55,495 bases of DNA from Xanthomonas arboricola (GCF_003353015.1 NZ_QREM01000010.1:499542-555036), one strand, 5' to 3'; shown: positions 1-8,652, counted from the first letter of the stretch. Made by a program: numbers and translations. The notes: a model not told the origin generated them from the letters alone.

Positions 1-204
1 CCCTTCTCCCGCTGGCGGGAGAAGGTGGCGCAAAGCGCCGGATGAGGGCGCGTCCACCCGGCGCAGCCTTCGCACCACCACAGCAACCTCCGCGCCCCCA
101 CCGCTTACTCTCGCAGCCCCCTTCCCTTCTCCCGCTGGCGGGAGAAGGTGGCGCGAAGCGCCGGATGAGGGCGCGTCCACCCGGCGCAGCCTTCGCACCA
201 CCAC
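1..204. repeat. Two-copy direct repeat with internal hairpin
   Basis: An 81 bp unit at 1-81 recurs almost perfectly at 124-204, a spacing of 123 bp. Each copy opens with an 11 bp inverted repeat (CCTTCTCCCGC/GCGGGAGAAGG) and a 2-base loop, followed by a second small palindrome around GGCGC. It looks like a dispersed intergenic repeat of the Xanthomonas type; no coding role is seen. The window edge may cut further copies. An open frame runs from it into the next gene but is repeat DNA. Confidence 0.8.
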
Positions 205-251
205 CACGCCATGCACACGATGCTCTGCATCCCTCCATCGCCGTCGTCATC

Positions 252-767
252 ATGAAGCTGCTCAGCCACCTGTTCCGTGCCGGTCATTTCGTGATCCTGG
301 CGTTTTTCGTGCTGTGCGCGGCGGGTCTGGTGGCGATGGCCGGGCTGGAGCTGTGGCATGGCTTCACCCCCGGCGGCGACATGATGGTGCGCGACCGCTT
401 CAACGTGGTGCTGGAAGCGATCGGCCTGCTCACGGTGGCCTTGGTGACGCTGGAGCTGGGCCAGACCATCTTCGAGGAAGAGATCCTGCGCGACGTCAAG
501 GTCAGCGGACCGACGCGCGTGCGCCGCTACCTGTCGCGGTTCTTGGTGGTGATCGTGATTGCGCTGGCGATCGAGACGCTGGTGTCGGTCTTCGAGCTGA
601 TGCACGACGACCCGGCCAAGCTGCCATATGCGGCAGCAGTGGGCCTGTGCGCGGCGCTGTTGCTGATCGCCTGGGGCGTGTTCGTCAAACTCAATCGCAG
701 CGCCGAAGAGCTGGAGCCCGAGGCGATGGCTGAAGCCAAGCGCGAGGACCGCGAGGTCGAGGAATAG
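252..767 (+). CDS. Small four-helix inner-membrane protein, function unknown
   Basis: The product is 171 residues with four hydrophobic segments (about 12-34, 50-68, 94-112 and 124-144) and a charged C-terminal tail rich in Glu and Arg. The size and four-helix layout recall small PsiE-like membrane proteins, but I see no motif that proves the family. The ATG at 252 was chosen because the open frame upstream of it is made of the repeat at 1-204. It stands alone, followed by a 134 bp gap and a convergent thioesterase gene. The frame is certainly coding (codon use matches the neighbours); the function is not known to me. Confidence 0.7.
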   Translation: MKLLSHLFRAGHFVILAFFVLCAAGLVAMAGLELWHGFTPGGDMMVRDRFNVVLEAIGLLTVALVTLELGQTIFEEEILRDVKVSGPTRVRRYLSRFLVVIVIALAIETLVSVFELMHDDPAKLPYAAAVGLCAALLLIAWGVFVKLNRSAEELEPEAMAEAKREDREVEE

Positions 768-901
768 GCCAGCGCAGGCGGCTGCCGGTTACGCAGCCGC
801 ATCTTGCGGGGTGCGCATGTGCACCCGGTGCGCCCTGCCATGCGCGCAGGACAGGTGCCTGGCCGGCTGCATCGGCGACGAGAACAGCGCTGGTTGCAGC
901 T

Positions 902-1312
902 TCAGCCCTTGTCCGTCATCGGGAGTGCAGGCACCGAGGTCGGCTTGCCGTCGTCGCCGAGTGCGATCATCACGAAGTGGCCGCGGGTGCACAGCGCGCG
1001 CGCGCCGCTGAGCAGGTCCTCGGCGATCAGCTCCACTTCCACCTTGATCGAACTGCGCCCCACCGACACTACCCGCGCGATGGTCTCGACCATCTGGCCC
1101 TGGCGGATCGGCAGCTTGAAATCCACCTGGTCCGAGCGCGCGGTCACCACCGCACGCCGCGCATAGCGCGATGCGGCCAGGAATGCGGCCTTGTCCATCC
1201 ACGCCAGCGCCTGCCCGCCGAACAGCGTGCCCATGTGGTTGGTGTGGTTGGGGAACACGATCTCGGCCATGCGCGCTTCGATCGGTGGCTGGGTCTGCGA
1301 GCTGTCTGACAT
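902..1312 (-). CDS. Acyl-CoA thioesterase, YciA/hotdog family
   Basis: A 136-residue single hotdog domain protein. The N-terminal part has the family pattern PNHTNHMGTLFGGQALAWMD, in which the Asp after the GG-x-x-L-x-W-M run is the expected catalytic acid, and a following SDQVDF strand. Known members (YciA, BACH/ACOT7-like) hydrolyse acyl-CoA to free acid and CoA in the cytoplasm and act as hexamers. The ATG at 1312 gives the normal family length; the longer upstream frame adds Arg-rich sequence without similarity. It is a single gene, convergent with the membrane protein gene. Substrate chain length cannot be read from sequence. Confidence 0.87.
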   Translation of the reverse strand: MSDSSQTQPPIEARMAEIVFPNHTNHMGTLFGGQALAWMDKAAFLAASRYARRAVVTARSDQVDFKLPIRQGQMVETIARVVSVGRSSIKVEVELIAEDLLSGARALCTRGHFVMIALGDDGKPTSVPALPMTDKG

Positions 1313-1661
1313 GAGGGTTTCCAGTGGAGAGGCGCTGCGTGCCAGGGCGATTGCAGCAGCCTGGCACCGACAGGATAGGCGGTCAGCCGCAGCGGCGTAC
1401 GCCCGAACGCAGCGCAGCCGCCGTTGCCAACCATCGTACCGAGGCGGACACCGCGCTTGCGCATTGCCGCTTTGGGAGGGTCGGCTGATGGCCAATCGCC
1501 TGCGTGGCTATCGCATGCATTGCCGCGTGCCCGATAGGTTCGTCACGACGGCGGTCGCGGCCCGGGCCGCTCCTACAAGAGCACCGCGATCGCTTGGCAG
1601 CGCGCAGCGATTATCCTTGATGCATGACGTGGCAACCCGCAGGCGCCCGTGCCACCGTAGC
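1313..1661. other. Intergenic region with a REP-like half element
   Basis: No credible gene is seen. Around 1561-1600 lies GCTCCTACAAGAGC, a fragment like the outer end of the REP elements found elsewhere in the window, so this is probably the upstream region of the thioesterase gene plus a decayed repeat. The G+C content falls towards the thioredoxin gene. Confidence 0.5.
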
Positions 1662-1988
1662 TCAGAGACTGTGCTTGACTGCGGTTTCCACCTGCGCCGG
1701 CGACTGGAAGCCGGGCAGTCGTGCCACCTCGCTGCCGTCGCGGTATAGCGACAGAGTTGGGGTCTGGCGCAAGCCGAGATCTCGAAAGAAGTCATGACCT
1801 ACCACTTCCAGCTTGACCTTCAGCAAGGCCACGCCACTGGCGGCATCGCTTTTAGAGAATCTGTCCAGCGACATGTCGAGCATGCGGCAGCCAGGGCAGT
1901 CGTCCTTATAGAAATCCACGAGCGCACGCGGGTGGGCTGCCAAAGTGGCTGCGTAGTGTTCAGGCGAGGTGACTGTAATGGTTTGCAT
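1662..1988 (-). CDS. Thioredoxin-like protein with CPGC active site
   Basis: A 108-residue thioredoxin fold protein. The redox motif is CPGC within DFYKDDCPGCRML, and the cis-Pro loop QTPTL follows in the second half, as expected for a functional dithiol reductant. The CPGC dipeptide differs from the CGPC of housekeeping thioredoxin. The start at 1988 removes a non-conserved N-terminal stretch; the gene then overlaps the flavodoxin gene upstream by 29 bp, so the two are probably co-translated. With nrdB and nrdA upstream on the same strand, its likely job is to reduce ribonucleotide reductase; that is inference from position. G+C is clearly lower than in flanking genes. Confidence 0.82.
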   Translation of the reverse strand: MQTITVTSPEHYAATLAAHPRALVDFYKDDCPGCRMLDMSLDRFSKSDAASGVALLKVKLEVVGHDFFRDLGLRQTPTLSLYRDGSEVARLPGFQSPAQVETAVKHSL

Positions 1989-2445
1989 CTTGGGGACTAT
2001 GTTGGCAGTGGGCCAGGACTTGATCAGTCCAGGTAGCGATGATGTTTGCGTCACTTACACCGTGAGGCATCTGCTCGATTGTCAGAACGGGAAAGGGACT
2101 GGCGAAGAACTGTGCAATGCGGTGGACCGCGCCGCAATAGTACTCCTCGCCCCACTGTGTTTCGCCAGTACCAAAAACCGCGACGTGTGAGGGCTTTCCC
2201 ACCAGATTTACCATATCGATGATGAAACGCTTCATTTCCGACGGCGTGCGCCCCCCGTTGTCCGTCCAAGTGCCCAGCATGAACAGGTCATATCGACTTG
2301 GTGGAGCTGGGGCATCAGCAAGCGTCTGCATGTCGGTCTCGATCCAATCTAGTGCCAATCCATGCTCTGCGCAGCGAGCGGAGACTAGCCTTGCTACGTC
2401 GCGGGTGTTGCCACTAAGCGATGCTACGGCAAGAAGGATCTTCAT
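1960..2445 (-). CDS. Flavodoxin-family protein next to ribonucleotide reductase
   Basis: A 161-residue flavodoxin-like protein. The first strand and loop read MKILLAVASLSGNTRDVARL, the SxSGNT phosphate-binding loop for FMN; a second flavin loop is visible in LGTWTDNGGRTP, and FGTGETQWGEEYYCGAV matches the third loop region. Family members carry electrons at low potential. Because it follows nrdAB on the same strand and is coupled to a thioredoxin gene, it may serve the reductase as NrdI does in class Ib systems, activating or maintaining the radical cofactor; this is inference. It is longer than typical NrdI (about 130-150 residues). The gene is lower in G+C than nrdAB. Confidence 0.82.
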   Translation of the reverse strand: MKILLAVASLSGNTRDVARLVSARCAEHGLALDWIETDMQTLADAPAPPSRYDLFMLGTWTDNGGRTPSEMKRFIIDMVNLVGKPSHVAVFGTGETQWGEEYYCGAVHRIAQFFASPFPVLTIEQMPHGVSDANIIATWTDQVLAHCQHSPQDANHYSHLA

Positions 2446-3035
2446 GACTTGATTTATTCACTATGGCATTACCGGCGCTCAAATGAGGCGCTATAACGGC
2501 CTTCATTGACAGCTGTAGCGATCATTTCCAATTCCAAAGCAACACAGCAACTCAGATTGGGGCGTCGGTACACCGACGCCCCTCCCATTTACCAGTTAAC
2601 AACTACCAATCAATGATTGGGTAGCGAACGAAAGTGCTGACATACGTTCTCCAGGCGTCCATTACGGAACCTAGTGTACGAATGCACAAACACACTCTTG
2701 GCATGAGCTGTCATGCTGACCTCTTGATCGAACTAAGAGGCGCAACGAACCGGTAGAAATGGAACTACCCATCCTGTCGAAGAGTGACCGAAGGCACTAG
2801 GCCTAGCGTCCAACTCTCTGTAGGATGCGTGTTGTCAGCGAGTGCAAATTGTTGACGATGCTCCAAATCTGGTGTAGTGCGAACCGCCTCTTTGGCATCC
2901 GCCTATCCCGGGCCTCGGGTGGAAGAATGTGCGTTGGCGCGCACAGTCCACTACCCGGCAGATTTAATCATCTAAGTTGTAAAAGAGCGATCTGGAACCC
3001 GCCCACAGTGGCGGGGTCTTTTTTTGCACCTTCTG
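2446..3035. other. 590 bp AT-rich intergenic region between nrdB and flavodoxin gene
   Basis: No convincing protein gene is present on either strand. The stretch is much poorer in G+C than the flanks. It holds a perfect 10 bp stem hairpin at 2559-2582 (GGGGCGTCGG, loop TACA) and a strong plus-strand terminator at 2998-3025. TTGACA at 2506-2511 and TTGACG at 2852-2857 resemble -35 boxes on the plus strand but have no good -10 partners. It may be a remnant of inserted DNA or encode a small RNA. Confidence 0.5.
2998..3025 (+). terminator. Rho-independent terminator reading on the plus strand
   Basis: A 6 bp G+C stem (CCCGCC 2998-3003, GGCGGG 3010-3015) with a 6-base loop is followed by GTC and seven T residues at 3019-3025. 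On the minus strand the same hairpin is followed only by TTCC, so it should stop plus-strand transcripts much better than the nrdB message. No plus-strand gene precedes it. Confidence 0.75.
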
Positions 3036-4079
3036 CTAGAGATCGTCGAAGCCGTTATCCGAGTTGGTCTTCTTGTACGAGGCATTACGCATTTCGAAGA
3101 AGTCGGTCTTGGTTTCGGTGAAGTTGTCGGCGTAGGCCTTGATCCACGGCATCACGTTGTCGTTGGCGCCTTCGTACAGCTTCTCGATGCCGAGCATGCC
3201 GGCCATCTTGTTGGCGCGGTACTTCACGTAGCGGATCATCTCGTCCACGTCGATGCCGTCGATGCCGTCCAGCACTTCGGCGGTCCACTGGGTTTCCAGG
3301 TCGATCGCGTGCTCGAAGGCCTTGTGCACGTAATCGGTGAGCTGGTCGCCCTGCAGCGCCTGGTTCTCGCCGATGATGGCGCGAATCAGCTCGCTGATGA
3401 ACTTGGAGTGGGCCAGCTCGTCGCGGTTGATGAAGCTGATGATCTTGCCGGTGCCGGTCATGCGGTTCTGGCGGACCAGATTGTAGAAATACGCAAAGCC
3501 GGAATAGAAGTTGATGCCTTCCAGGATCGAGGACTGGATCAGCGCGCGGATCAGCGTTTCGGCCGTCTTGTCGCGCATGAAATCTTCGTAGGCGCCCATG
3601 ATCGGCGCATTGCGCTTGATGATGGTCGGATGCGTGCGCGCGATCTCGAACACGCGGTTCTGGTCGGCCAGGCCGGTGATCGAGGCCAGCACGTAGCTGT
3701 AGCTCTCGTTATGGATCACTTCCTGCTGGCCGATGATGGCGGCATTGGCATGCGCGGCCGGGTCGGTGATGTATTCGGCAACGTTGTAGATGAAGCGCGT
3801 CTGCGGCGAATCCAGCGTGGCCAGCAGGCCGATGATCGAGTCGTAGGCATTCTTCTCGCGCGCCGACAGCTCGTTGTACTGGCGCGCGTCGCCCTTCATG
3901 TCCACCTCGTCGGGGATCCAGAAGTTGGTCGACAGCTCCTTGTAGGCCCGATAGAAGGACGGGTACGGGATGTCGTTCCAGTTGAGGATGCCGGACGTCT
4001 GGCCATTGATGATGGCGGTGGAGCGGTTCGGGTGACGCGGCTCCAGGATCTTGATGCGCTCAAGCGGTGTTGCGGACAT
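3036..4079 (-). CDS. nrdB: Ribonucleoside-diphosphate reductase, beta (R2) subunit
   Basis: A 347-residue radical-generating subunit that works with NrdA to make deoxyribonucleotides. The di-metal and radical residues can be placed by comparison with E. coli R2: Asp in LLATLDSPQTR, Glu and His in QQEVIH, and the radical Tyr four residues after that His (HNESY), so this is a tyrosyl-radical class I enzyme. Later ligands fall in the SILEGINFYSGF and DELAHSKF segments. The C-terminal end (NSDNGFDDL) is the acidic tail that docks to the large subunit. It lies 174 bp downstream of nrdA in the same direction. The neighbouring flavodoxin makes the metal used (Fe or Mn) an open question. Confidence 0.96.
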   Translation of the reverse strand: MSATPLERIKILEPRHPNRSTAIINGQTSGILNWNDIPYPSFYRAYKELSTNFWIPDEVDMKGDARQYNELSAREKNAYDSIIGLLATLDSPQTRFIYNVAEYITDPAAHANAAIIGQQEVIHNESYSYVLASITGLADQNRVFEIARTHPTIIKRNAPIMGAYEDFMRDKTAETLIRALIQSSILEGINFYSGFAYFYNLVRQNRMTGTGKIISFINRDELAHSKFISELIRAIIGENQALQGDQLTDYVHKAFEHAIDLETQWTAEVLDGIDGIDVDEMIRYVKYRANKMAGMLGIEKLYEGANDNVMPWIKAYADNFTETKTDFFEMRNASYKKTNSDNGFDDL

Positions 4080-4150
4080 GGATTTCTACTCGTGTTTCAG
4101 GCGTCGTACGCGTGCAGCAGGGACGACGGCAGCAATCGTTCTGGAGGAAA

Positions 4151-4235
4151 GCCCCCTGAGTCAGGGGGCGCGCCGAAGGCGCGGGGTGTGGGAGCTGGTG
4201 AAGCAGGGTCCACGGTTCGCAACGCGAACCGTGGA
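4151..4235. other. Two strong hairpins in the nrdA-nrdB spacer
   Basis: The spacer holds GCCCCCTGA/TCAGGGGGC at 4151-4169 and a perfect 12 bp stem with a 3-base loop at 4209-4235 (TCCACGGTTCGC/GCGAACCGTGGA). Neither has a T run in the minus direction, so they are unlikely to be simple terminators. They could stabilise or process the joint message. Confidence 0.6.
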
Positions 4236-4253
4236 AGCGAAGCGCGAATGCGC

Positions 4254-6752
4254 TTAGCTACTGCACCACTCGCACTCGCTGATATCGATATCGTTGGAAC
4301 GCACGTAGTACGTGGTCTTCAAGCCTTCGCGCCAGGCGGTCATATGCAGGTCCAGCAGGGTGCTGGCACGGATGGTGCTGGGCACGTAGAAGTTGAAGCT
4401 GATCGACTGGTCGACATGGCGCTGGCGACGCGCGTTCTGGCGCACGCTGGCGAACTGGTCGACCTTGTAGGCGCCCTTTTCGTAGTACGGCCAGGTGTCC
4501 AGCGACAGGCCCGGCGCGGCGACCGGACGACGGAAGTCCTTCTTTTCCTCGTAGTAGAACGCGCTGTAGATCGGGTCGATCGAGGCGGTGGAACCGGCGA
4601 TCTGCGCGGTGCTCATGTTCGGCGCAACCGCCAGCATCCAGGCATTGCGCACGCCATTGACGGCCACCTGCGCCGACAACTCCAGCCACTGCGGGCTGTT
4701 GTAGTCGCGCGCACGGAAATACTCGCCGGTGTGCCAGTCGCTGCCGCGGAACACGCTGTAGGTGCCCTTTTCCTTGGCCAGCTCCATGCTCGCCTGGACG
4801 GTCAGGTAGTTGATGCGCTCGTACAGCTCGTCGCTGTAGTCCTCGGCTTCCTTGGCATTCCAGTGGATGGACTTCTGCGCCAGCAGATGGTGCCAGCCGA
4901 AGGTGCCCAGGCCGATGGCGCGGTACTTCTGGTTGGTGATGGTGGCCTGCGGCACCGGCAGCTGATTCAGGTCGATCACGTTGTCGAGCATGCGCACCTG
5001 GATCGGGATCAAGCGCTCCAGCACGTCGGCGCCCAGCAGATCGGCCTGGTCTGCCTGCACGGTGATCGCGCGGCCCAGGTTGATCGAGGACAGGTTGCAC
5101 ACGACGAAGTCGCCGGCCTTCTTGGTGGTGACGATCTGATTGCCGCTGATGATCTCCTGCATCATCCGCGTCGGGCTCATGTTCTGCAGGATTTCGGTGC
5201 ACAGGTTGGACGAATAGACCATGCCCTCGTGCTTGTTCGGGTTCTTGCGATTGACTTCATCGCGATAGAACATGAACGGGTTGCCGGTTTCCAGCTGGCT
5301 GACCATGATCCGCTTGAAGATCTCGATCGCCTTGACCGTCTTGCGGGTGATGCGCTCGTCGGCAACCACTTCCTCGTACTTGCGACGGAAGCTGCTGTTG
5401 GCGTCGCCCTTCTTCTCGTCGTAGAAGTCCTGCAGGTACCAGCCCTTGATCCGCTTCACTTCGTGCGGATCGAACAGATACCAGTCGCCGCGACGCTCGA
5501 CCGCTTCCATGAACAGGTCGGGGATGCACACCGAGGTGAACACGTCGTGCGCGCGCAGGCGCTGGTCGCCGTTGTTCAGGCGCAGATCCAGGAACGCCTC
5601 GATGTCGCGGTGGAAGATGTCCAGGTAGACCGCGATGGCGCCCTTGCGCTGGCCCAGCTGATCCACCGACACCGCGGTGTTGTTGAGCTGCTTGATCCAC
5701 GGCACCACGCCGCCGGAGGAATTGGACACGCCGCGGATCGCCGAACCGGACGAACGCACATAGCCCAGGTACGCGCCCACGCCGCCGCCGTGCTTGGACA
5801 CGCGTGCCACGTCGGTGTTGGAGTCGTAGATGCCCTGCAGGCTGTCGTCGACGGTGTCGATGAAGCAGCTCGACAGCTGGCCGCCGACCTTGCCGGCATT
5901 GGCCAGGGTCGGGGTGGCCACGGTCATGTACAGGTTGGACAGCGCCCAGTAGGCCTCGCCGACCAGCTGCATGCGGCGCTCGCGGCTGCCCTTGCCGTTG
6001 CCGATCTCGTCCTGCATCAGGTACAGCGCGATGGTCAGCCAACGCTCCTGCGGCAGCTCGAACACGCCGCGCGAGTTGTCGGTGGCCAGGTAGCGCGTGG
6101 CCAGCAGGTACAGGCCGTTGTAGGCGAACAACTTGTCGCGCTCGGGCTCGATCATCTTGCCGGCTTCGATCAGTTCGTCCTTGGAGTAGCGGCGCAGGAT
6201 GTCATTGGAATAGACATTGCGGTCGGCCAGGCTCTCCTGCAGGCCGACGAACGAGCCGTACTTCTGGCTGGCGTCGTAGAAACGGTTGCGGCTGGCGCGC
6301 TTGTACAGGCGGCGCAGGTACAGGCGCGCGGCAAAGTGCTCCCATTCCGGGGTGGTCAGATCGACGCGGGCCTCGGCCTCGCGGATCAGGTGGTCGACCA
6401 GGTCGTCGGCGTTGACGCTGTCCTTGCGGTCGACAAAGCCGAACACCGAGCGCTTGTAGTCGGCCACGTCCAGCTGCGGGAATTCGGCATGGATCTGGTC
6501 GATCGCGCGCTCCAGGCGCTCCGGCTCGAACGGGATCCGGCGGTTGCCGGCCTCCTTGGTGATCCAGGTGGCGACGGCTTGTTCTTCGATGGTCTGTGCG
6601 TGCATTGCAATGGCTTGGCGGGGAGGCGGCACAACATCCGACGGGTCGGTCAGTTCCGGCGCACCGCAACCGGGTGCGCTGACACCGGCGGGACCGCTGG
6701 TGGGTGTTGCGGTAACGGCGGCGATCGCGGCAAGGGTGTCGTTGGTGGTCAT
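4254..6752 (-). CDS. nrdA: Ribonucleoside-diphosphate reductase, alpha (R1) subunit
   Basis: An 832-residue catalytic subunit reducing NDPs to dNDPs. An ATP-cone regulatory domain starts near residue 60 (WITKEAGNRRIPF...). The core shows the first redox Cys in QLSSCFIDT, the thiyl-radical motif NLCTE (Asn, Cys and Glu in register with E. coli N437, C439, E441), the second redox Cys in VVCNLSSINLG, and a C-terminal CEWCSS pair that shuttles electrons from thioredoxin. The start at 6752 is supported by GGAGGA eight bases upstream; it gives a roughly 50-residue Pro/Ala-rich leader before the cone, and an internal Met at the MHAQTIEEQ stretch is an alternative. It heads the nrdA-nrdB unit. Confidence 0.96.
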   Translation of the reverse strand: MTTNDTLAAIAAVTATPTSGPAGVSAPGCGAPELTDPSDVVPPPRQAIAMHAQTIEEQAVATWITKEAGNRRIPFEPERLERAIDQIHAEFPQLDVADYKRSVFGFVDRKDSVNADDLVDHLIREAEARVDLTTPEWEHFAARLYLRRLYKRASRNRFYDASQKYGSFVGLQESLADRNVYSNDILRRYSKDELIEAGKMIEPERDKLFAYNGLYLLATRYLATDNSRGVFELPQERWLTIALYLMQDEIGNGKGSRERRMQLVGEAYWALSNLYMTVATPTLANAGKVGGQLSSCFIDTVDDSLQGIYDSNTDVARVSKHGGGVGAYLGYVRSSGSAIRGVSNSSGGVVPWIKQLNNTAVSVDQLGQRKGAIAVYLDIFHRDIEAFLDLRLNNGDQRLRAHDVFTSVCIPDLFMEAVERRGDWYLFDPHEVKRIKGWYLQDFYDEKKGDANSSFRRKYEEVVADERITRKTVKAIEIFKRIMVSQLETGNPFMFYRDEVNRKNPNKHEGMVYSSNLCTEILQNMSPTRMMQEIISGNQIVTTKKAGDFVVCNLSSINLGRAITVQADQADLLGADVLERLIPIQVRMLDNVIDLNQLPVPQATITNQKYRAIGLGTFGWHHLLAQKSIHWNAKEAEDYSDELYERINYLTVQASMELAKEKGTYSVFRGSDWHTGEYFRARDYNSPQWLELSAQVAVNGVRNAWMLAVAPNMSTAQIAGSTASIDPIYSAFYYEEKKDFRRPVAAPGLSLDTWPYYEKGAYKVDQFASVRQNARRQRHVDQSISFNFYVPSTIRASTLLDLHMTAWREGLKTTYYVRSNDIDISECEWCSS

Positions 6753-7114
6753 GCGTCCTCCATGCGTAGGCACACGAACCCGGCTGGGGACGGGTTGCGG
6801 CCGGATCCGGACTCCCTGGACAGCGATGGCGGTGCGCGACGACCAGCACGCAGGACACGGGGTCCGCGGCGGCATCGCCTCACCAGCCATCTCCTTACCG
6901 GAGATTCCACGGCCGCCACCGCGCGGTGTGCTGTCGCGCAGTGGTCGGTGGCGAAACAACCGCGGCGCAACGAGACCACGCCGCCTGCTCCAGGCGAGGC
7001 CCGGATGGCCGTGATCGTTCGTTGCTGCCGCCGCGGAGAGGCGTTTGATCGGCAACCTGCTGCAAATCATGCTCTCACTGGTCCGGACGCCTTGGGGCGA
7101 CCAACCACCGACTC

Positions 7115-7162
7115 CCCCAAGATAGTGGGGTCACCCGGAGGGGTCAACACCAAATGTAGGAA
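7115..7162 (-). promoter_or_regulatory. nrdA promoter with two candidate NrdR boxes
   Basis: Reading the minus strand, TTGACC (7147-7142) and TATCTT (7124-7119) are separated by 17 bases, a good sigma-70 promoter. CCCCACTATCTTGGGG at 7130-7115 overlaps the -10 box, and TTCCTACATTTGGTGT at 7162-7147 abuts the -35 box. Both resemble the NrdR-box pattern (two half-sites around an AT-rich core), and their centres are 32 bases apart, about three helical turns, as is usual for tandem NrdR sites. Binding is inferred. Confidence 0.6.
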
Positions 7163-7611
7163 ATTCCCCAAAACCCTTGCAGCACAAAGCACTGTCTGAC
7201 GAACGGTCGATGCTGCCCCTTGGAACCCGCCAATTTGATTGCGCAGTCAAGACCCGGACCGACATTTCCGTCGGCCAGTTGGGTCCGGTTGGGTTGGCTG
7301 CGGCATGCATCGATGCTGAAGCCGGTCAGTTGGCCGTGACCGCCTCAAGCGGCACCGCACGCCTGCCGCGCCGCCCTGACGCCGGCGCGTGCCCAGGCTG
7401 CGGGAGCAAACTCGCCACTGCCGAATCCAGGTGTGCGCCGCCGCGCGCGCTATTGGACGTTGCGGTCGAGGGCCCCGGAGCAAGAACGCGCAGCGTCGAG
7501 GGCGCGGTGCCCTCACCGCTTGCGGGACACGCCATGAATGGCCGAGAAGGCGCCTTGTCAGCCCCTCCCAGAGGAACTACGTGACGCCTTGTGCGCAGCC
7601 CGTGCGCGGGA
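7163..7611. other. Intergenic region, no feature recognised
   Basis: About 450 bp between the nrdA promoter and the 3' end of the DUF475 gene. The short open frames here have no recognisable motifs and lie in both strands alike, so I see no gene. No clear terminator was found after the DUF475 stop. Confidence 0.5.
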
Positions 7612-8652
7612 TCAGATCTCGGTCGGGCCGACGTGGTGGCGCTTGCGGTAGCGGATCGAGGACCACACCGAGGCGGCGATGAATGCCACGCCGATCAGGC
7701 CGGTCAGCACTTCCGGTACGTGGTAGACGGTGCCGACCAGCATGATGATCGCCAGCACGCCGATCGCGTAATGGGCGCCGTGCTCCAGGAACACGAACTC
7801 GTCCAGGGTGCCCTTGTGCACCAGGTAGACCGTCATCGAGCGCACGAACATCGCGCCGATTGCCAGGCCCAGCATGATGATGACCACATCGCGGGTGATC
7901 GCGAATGCGCCGATCACGCCATCGAACGAGAACGAGGCGTCCAGCACTTCCAGGTACAGGAAGGCGGCAATGCCCGAGCGCTTGGCCGGGCCCATGCCGT
8001 CTTCGCTCTCTTCGGACTCGAACAAGGCATCCACGCTGCCCACCAGCAGATACAGCAGGATGCCGCCCAGGCCGGCGAACAGCACGCTCTGGAAGATGGC
8101 CTCGGGCAGGAACAGCTTGGTGCCCAGCAGCACCGTCACCGCCACGATCACCGACATCGCATCGGCCTTGCCCAATTTACCGACCAGCCGCTCCACCGGG
8201 CCGAGCCAGTGCAGCTTGCGCTCCTGGTCGAACAGGAAGTTCAGGAACACCAGCAGCAGGAACATGCCACCGAAGGCGGCGATGGACGGGTAGTTGTCGG
8301 TCAGCACCTGGCTGTAGCGGTCCGGCTCCTTCAGCGCCATCTGCATCACCGGCACCAGGCCCATGCCGGTGGCCACCGACACGATCACGATCGGGAACAC
8401 CAGGCGCATGCCGAACACCGCGATCAGGATGCCGACGGTGAGGAACAGCTTCTGCCAGAACGCGTTCATGTGCTTGAGCACGCCGGCGTTGACCACCGCG
8501 TTGTCGAACGACAGCGACACCTCCAGCACACTCAGCACCAGGCATAGCCACAGCGCCTGCCACAGGCCCATCGACGTAGTGTGGCCCCACCAGGCGGCCA
8601 GGCCCAGGCAGATCGCTGTGACCAAGAACGACATTCTGAAATCGCGAAACAT
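7612..8652 (-). CDS. DUF475 / TerC-superfamily integral membrane protein
   Basis: A 346-residue membrane protein with about nine hydrophobic helices. It contains the acidic membrane motifs typical of DUF475 and the related TerC family: EVSLSFDNAVVNAGVL near residue 45 and EVLDASFSFDGVIGAF near residue 230, each with Glu and Asp in a helix, which suggests metal-ion or cation handling (TerC/Alx relatives export Mn2+). The ATG at 8652 was chosen; Met seven codons later (MSFLVTA) is an alternative. It lies 104 bp downstream of the acetyltransferase gene on the same strand. A role in metal resistance is inferred from the superfamily only. Confidence 0.85.
   Translation of the reverse strand: MFRDFRMSFLVTAICLGLAAWWGHTTSMGLWQALWLCLVLSVLEVSLSFDNAVVNAGVLKHMNAFWQKLFLTVGILIAVFGMRLVFPIVIVSVATGMGLVPVMQMALKEPDRYSQVLTDNYPSIAAFGGMFLLLVFLNFLFDQERKLHWLGPVERLVGKLGKADAMSVIVAVTVLLGTKLFLPEAIFQSVLFAGLGGILLYLLVGSVDALFESEESEDGMGPAKRSGIAAFLYLEVLDASFSFDGVIGAFAITRDVVIIMLGLAIGAMFVRSMTVYLVHKGTLDEFVFLEHGAHYAIGVLAIIMLVGTVYHVPEVLTGLIGVAFIAASVWSSIRYRKRHHVGPTEI

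Noticed and set aside
42..251. N-terminal extension of the first membrane protein
   Set aside because: The extra codons are the 123 bp-spaced repeat; the ATG at 252 begins directly before the first hydrophobic helix.
3024..7199. Plus-strand open frame of 1391 codons opposite nrdA and nrdB
   Set aside because: It is the complement of two clearly identified genes in high-G+C DNA; its translation is rich in Val, Gly, His and Asp without family motifs.
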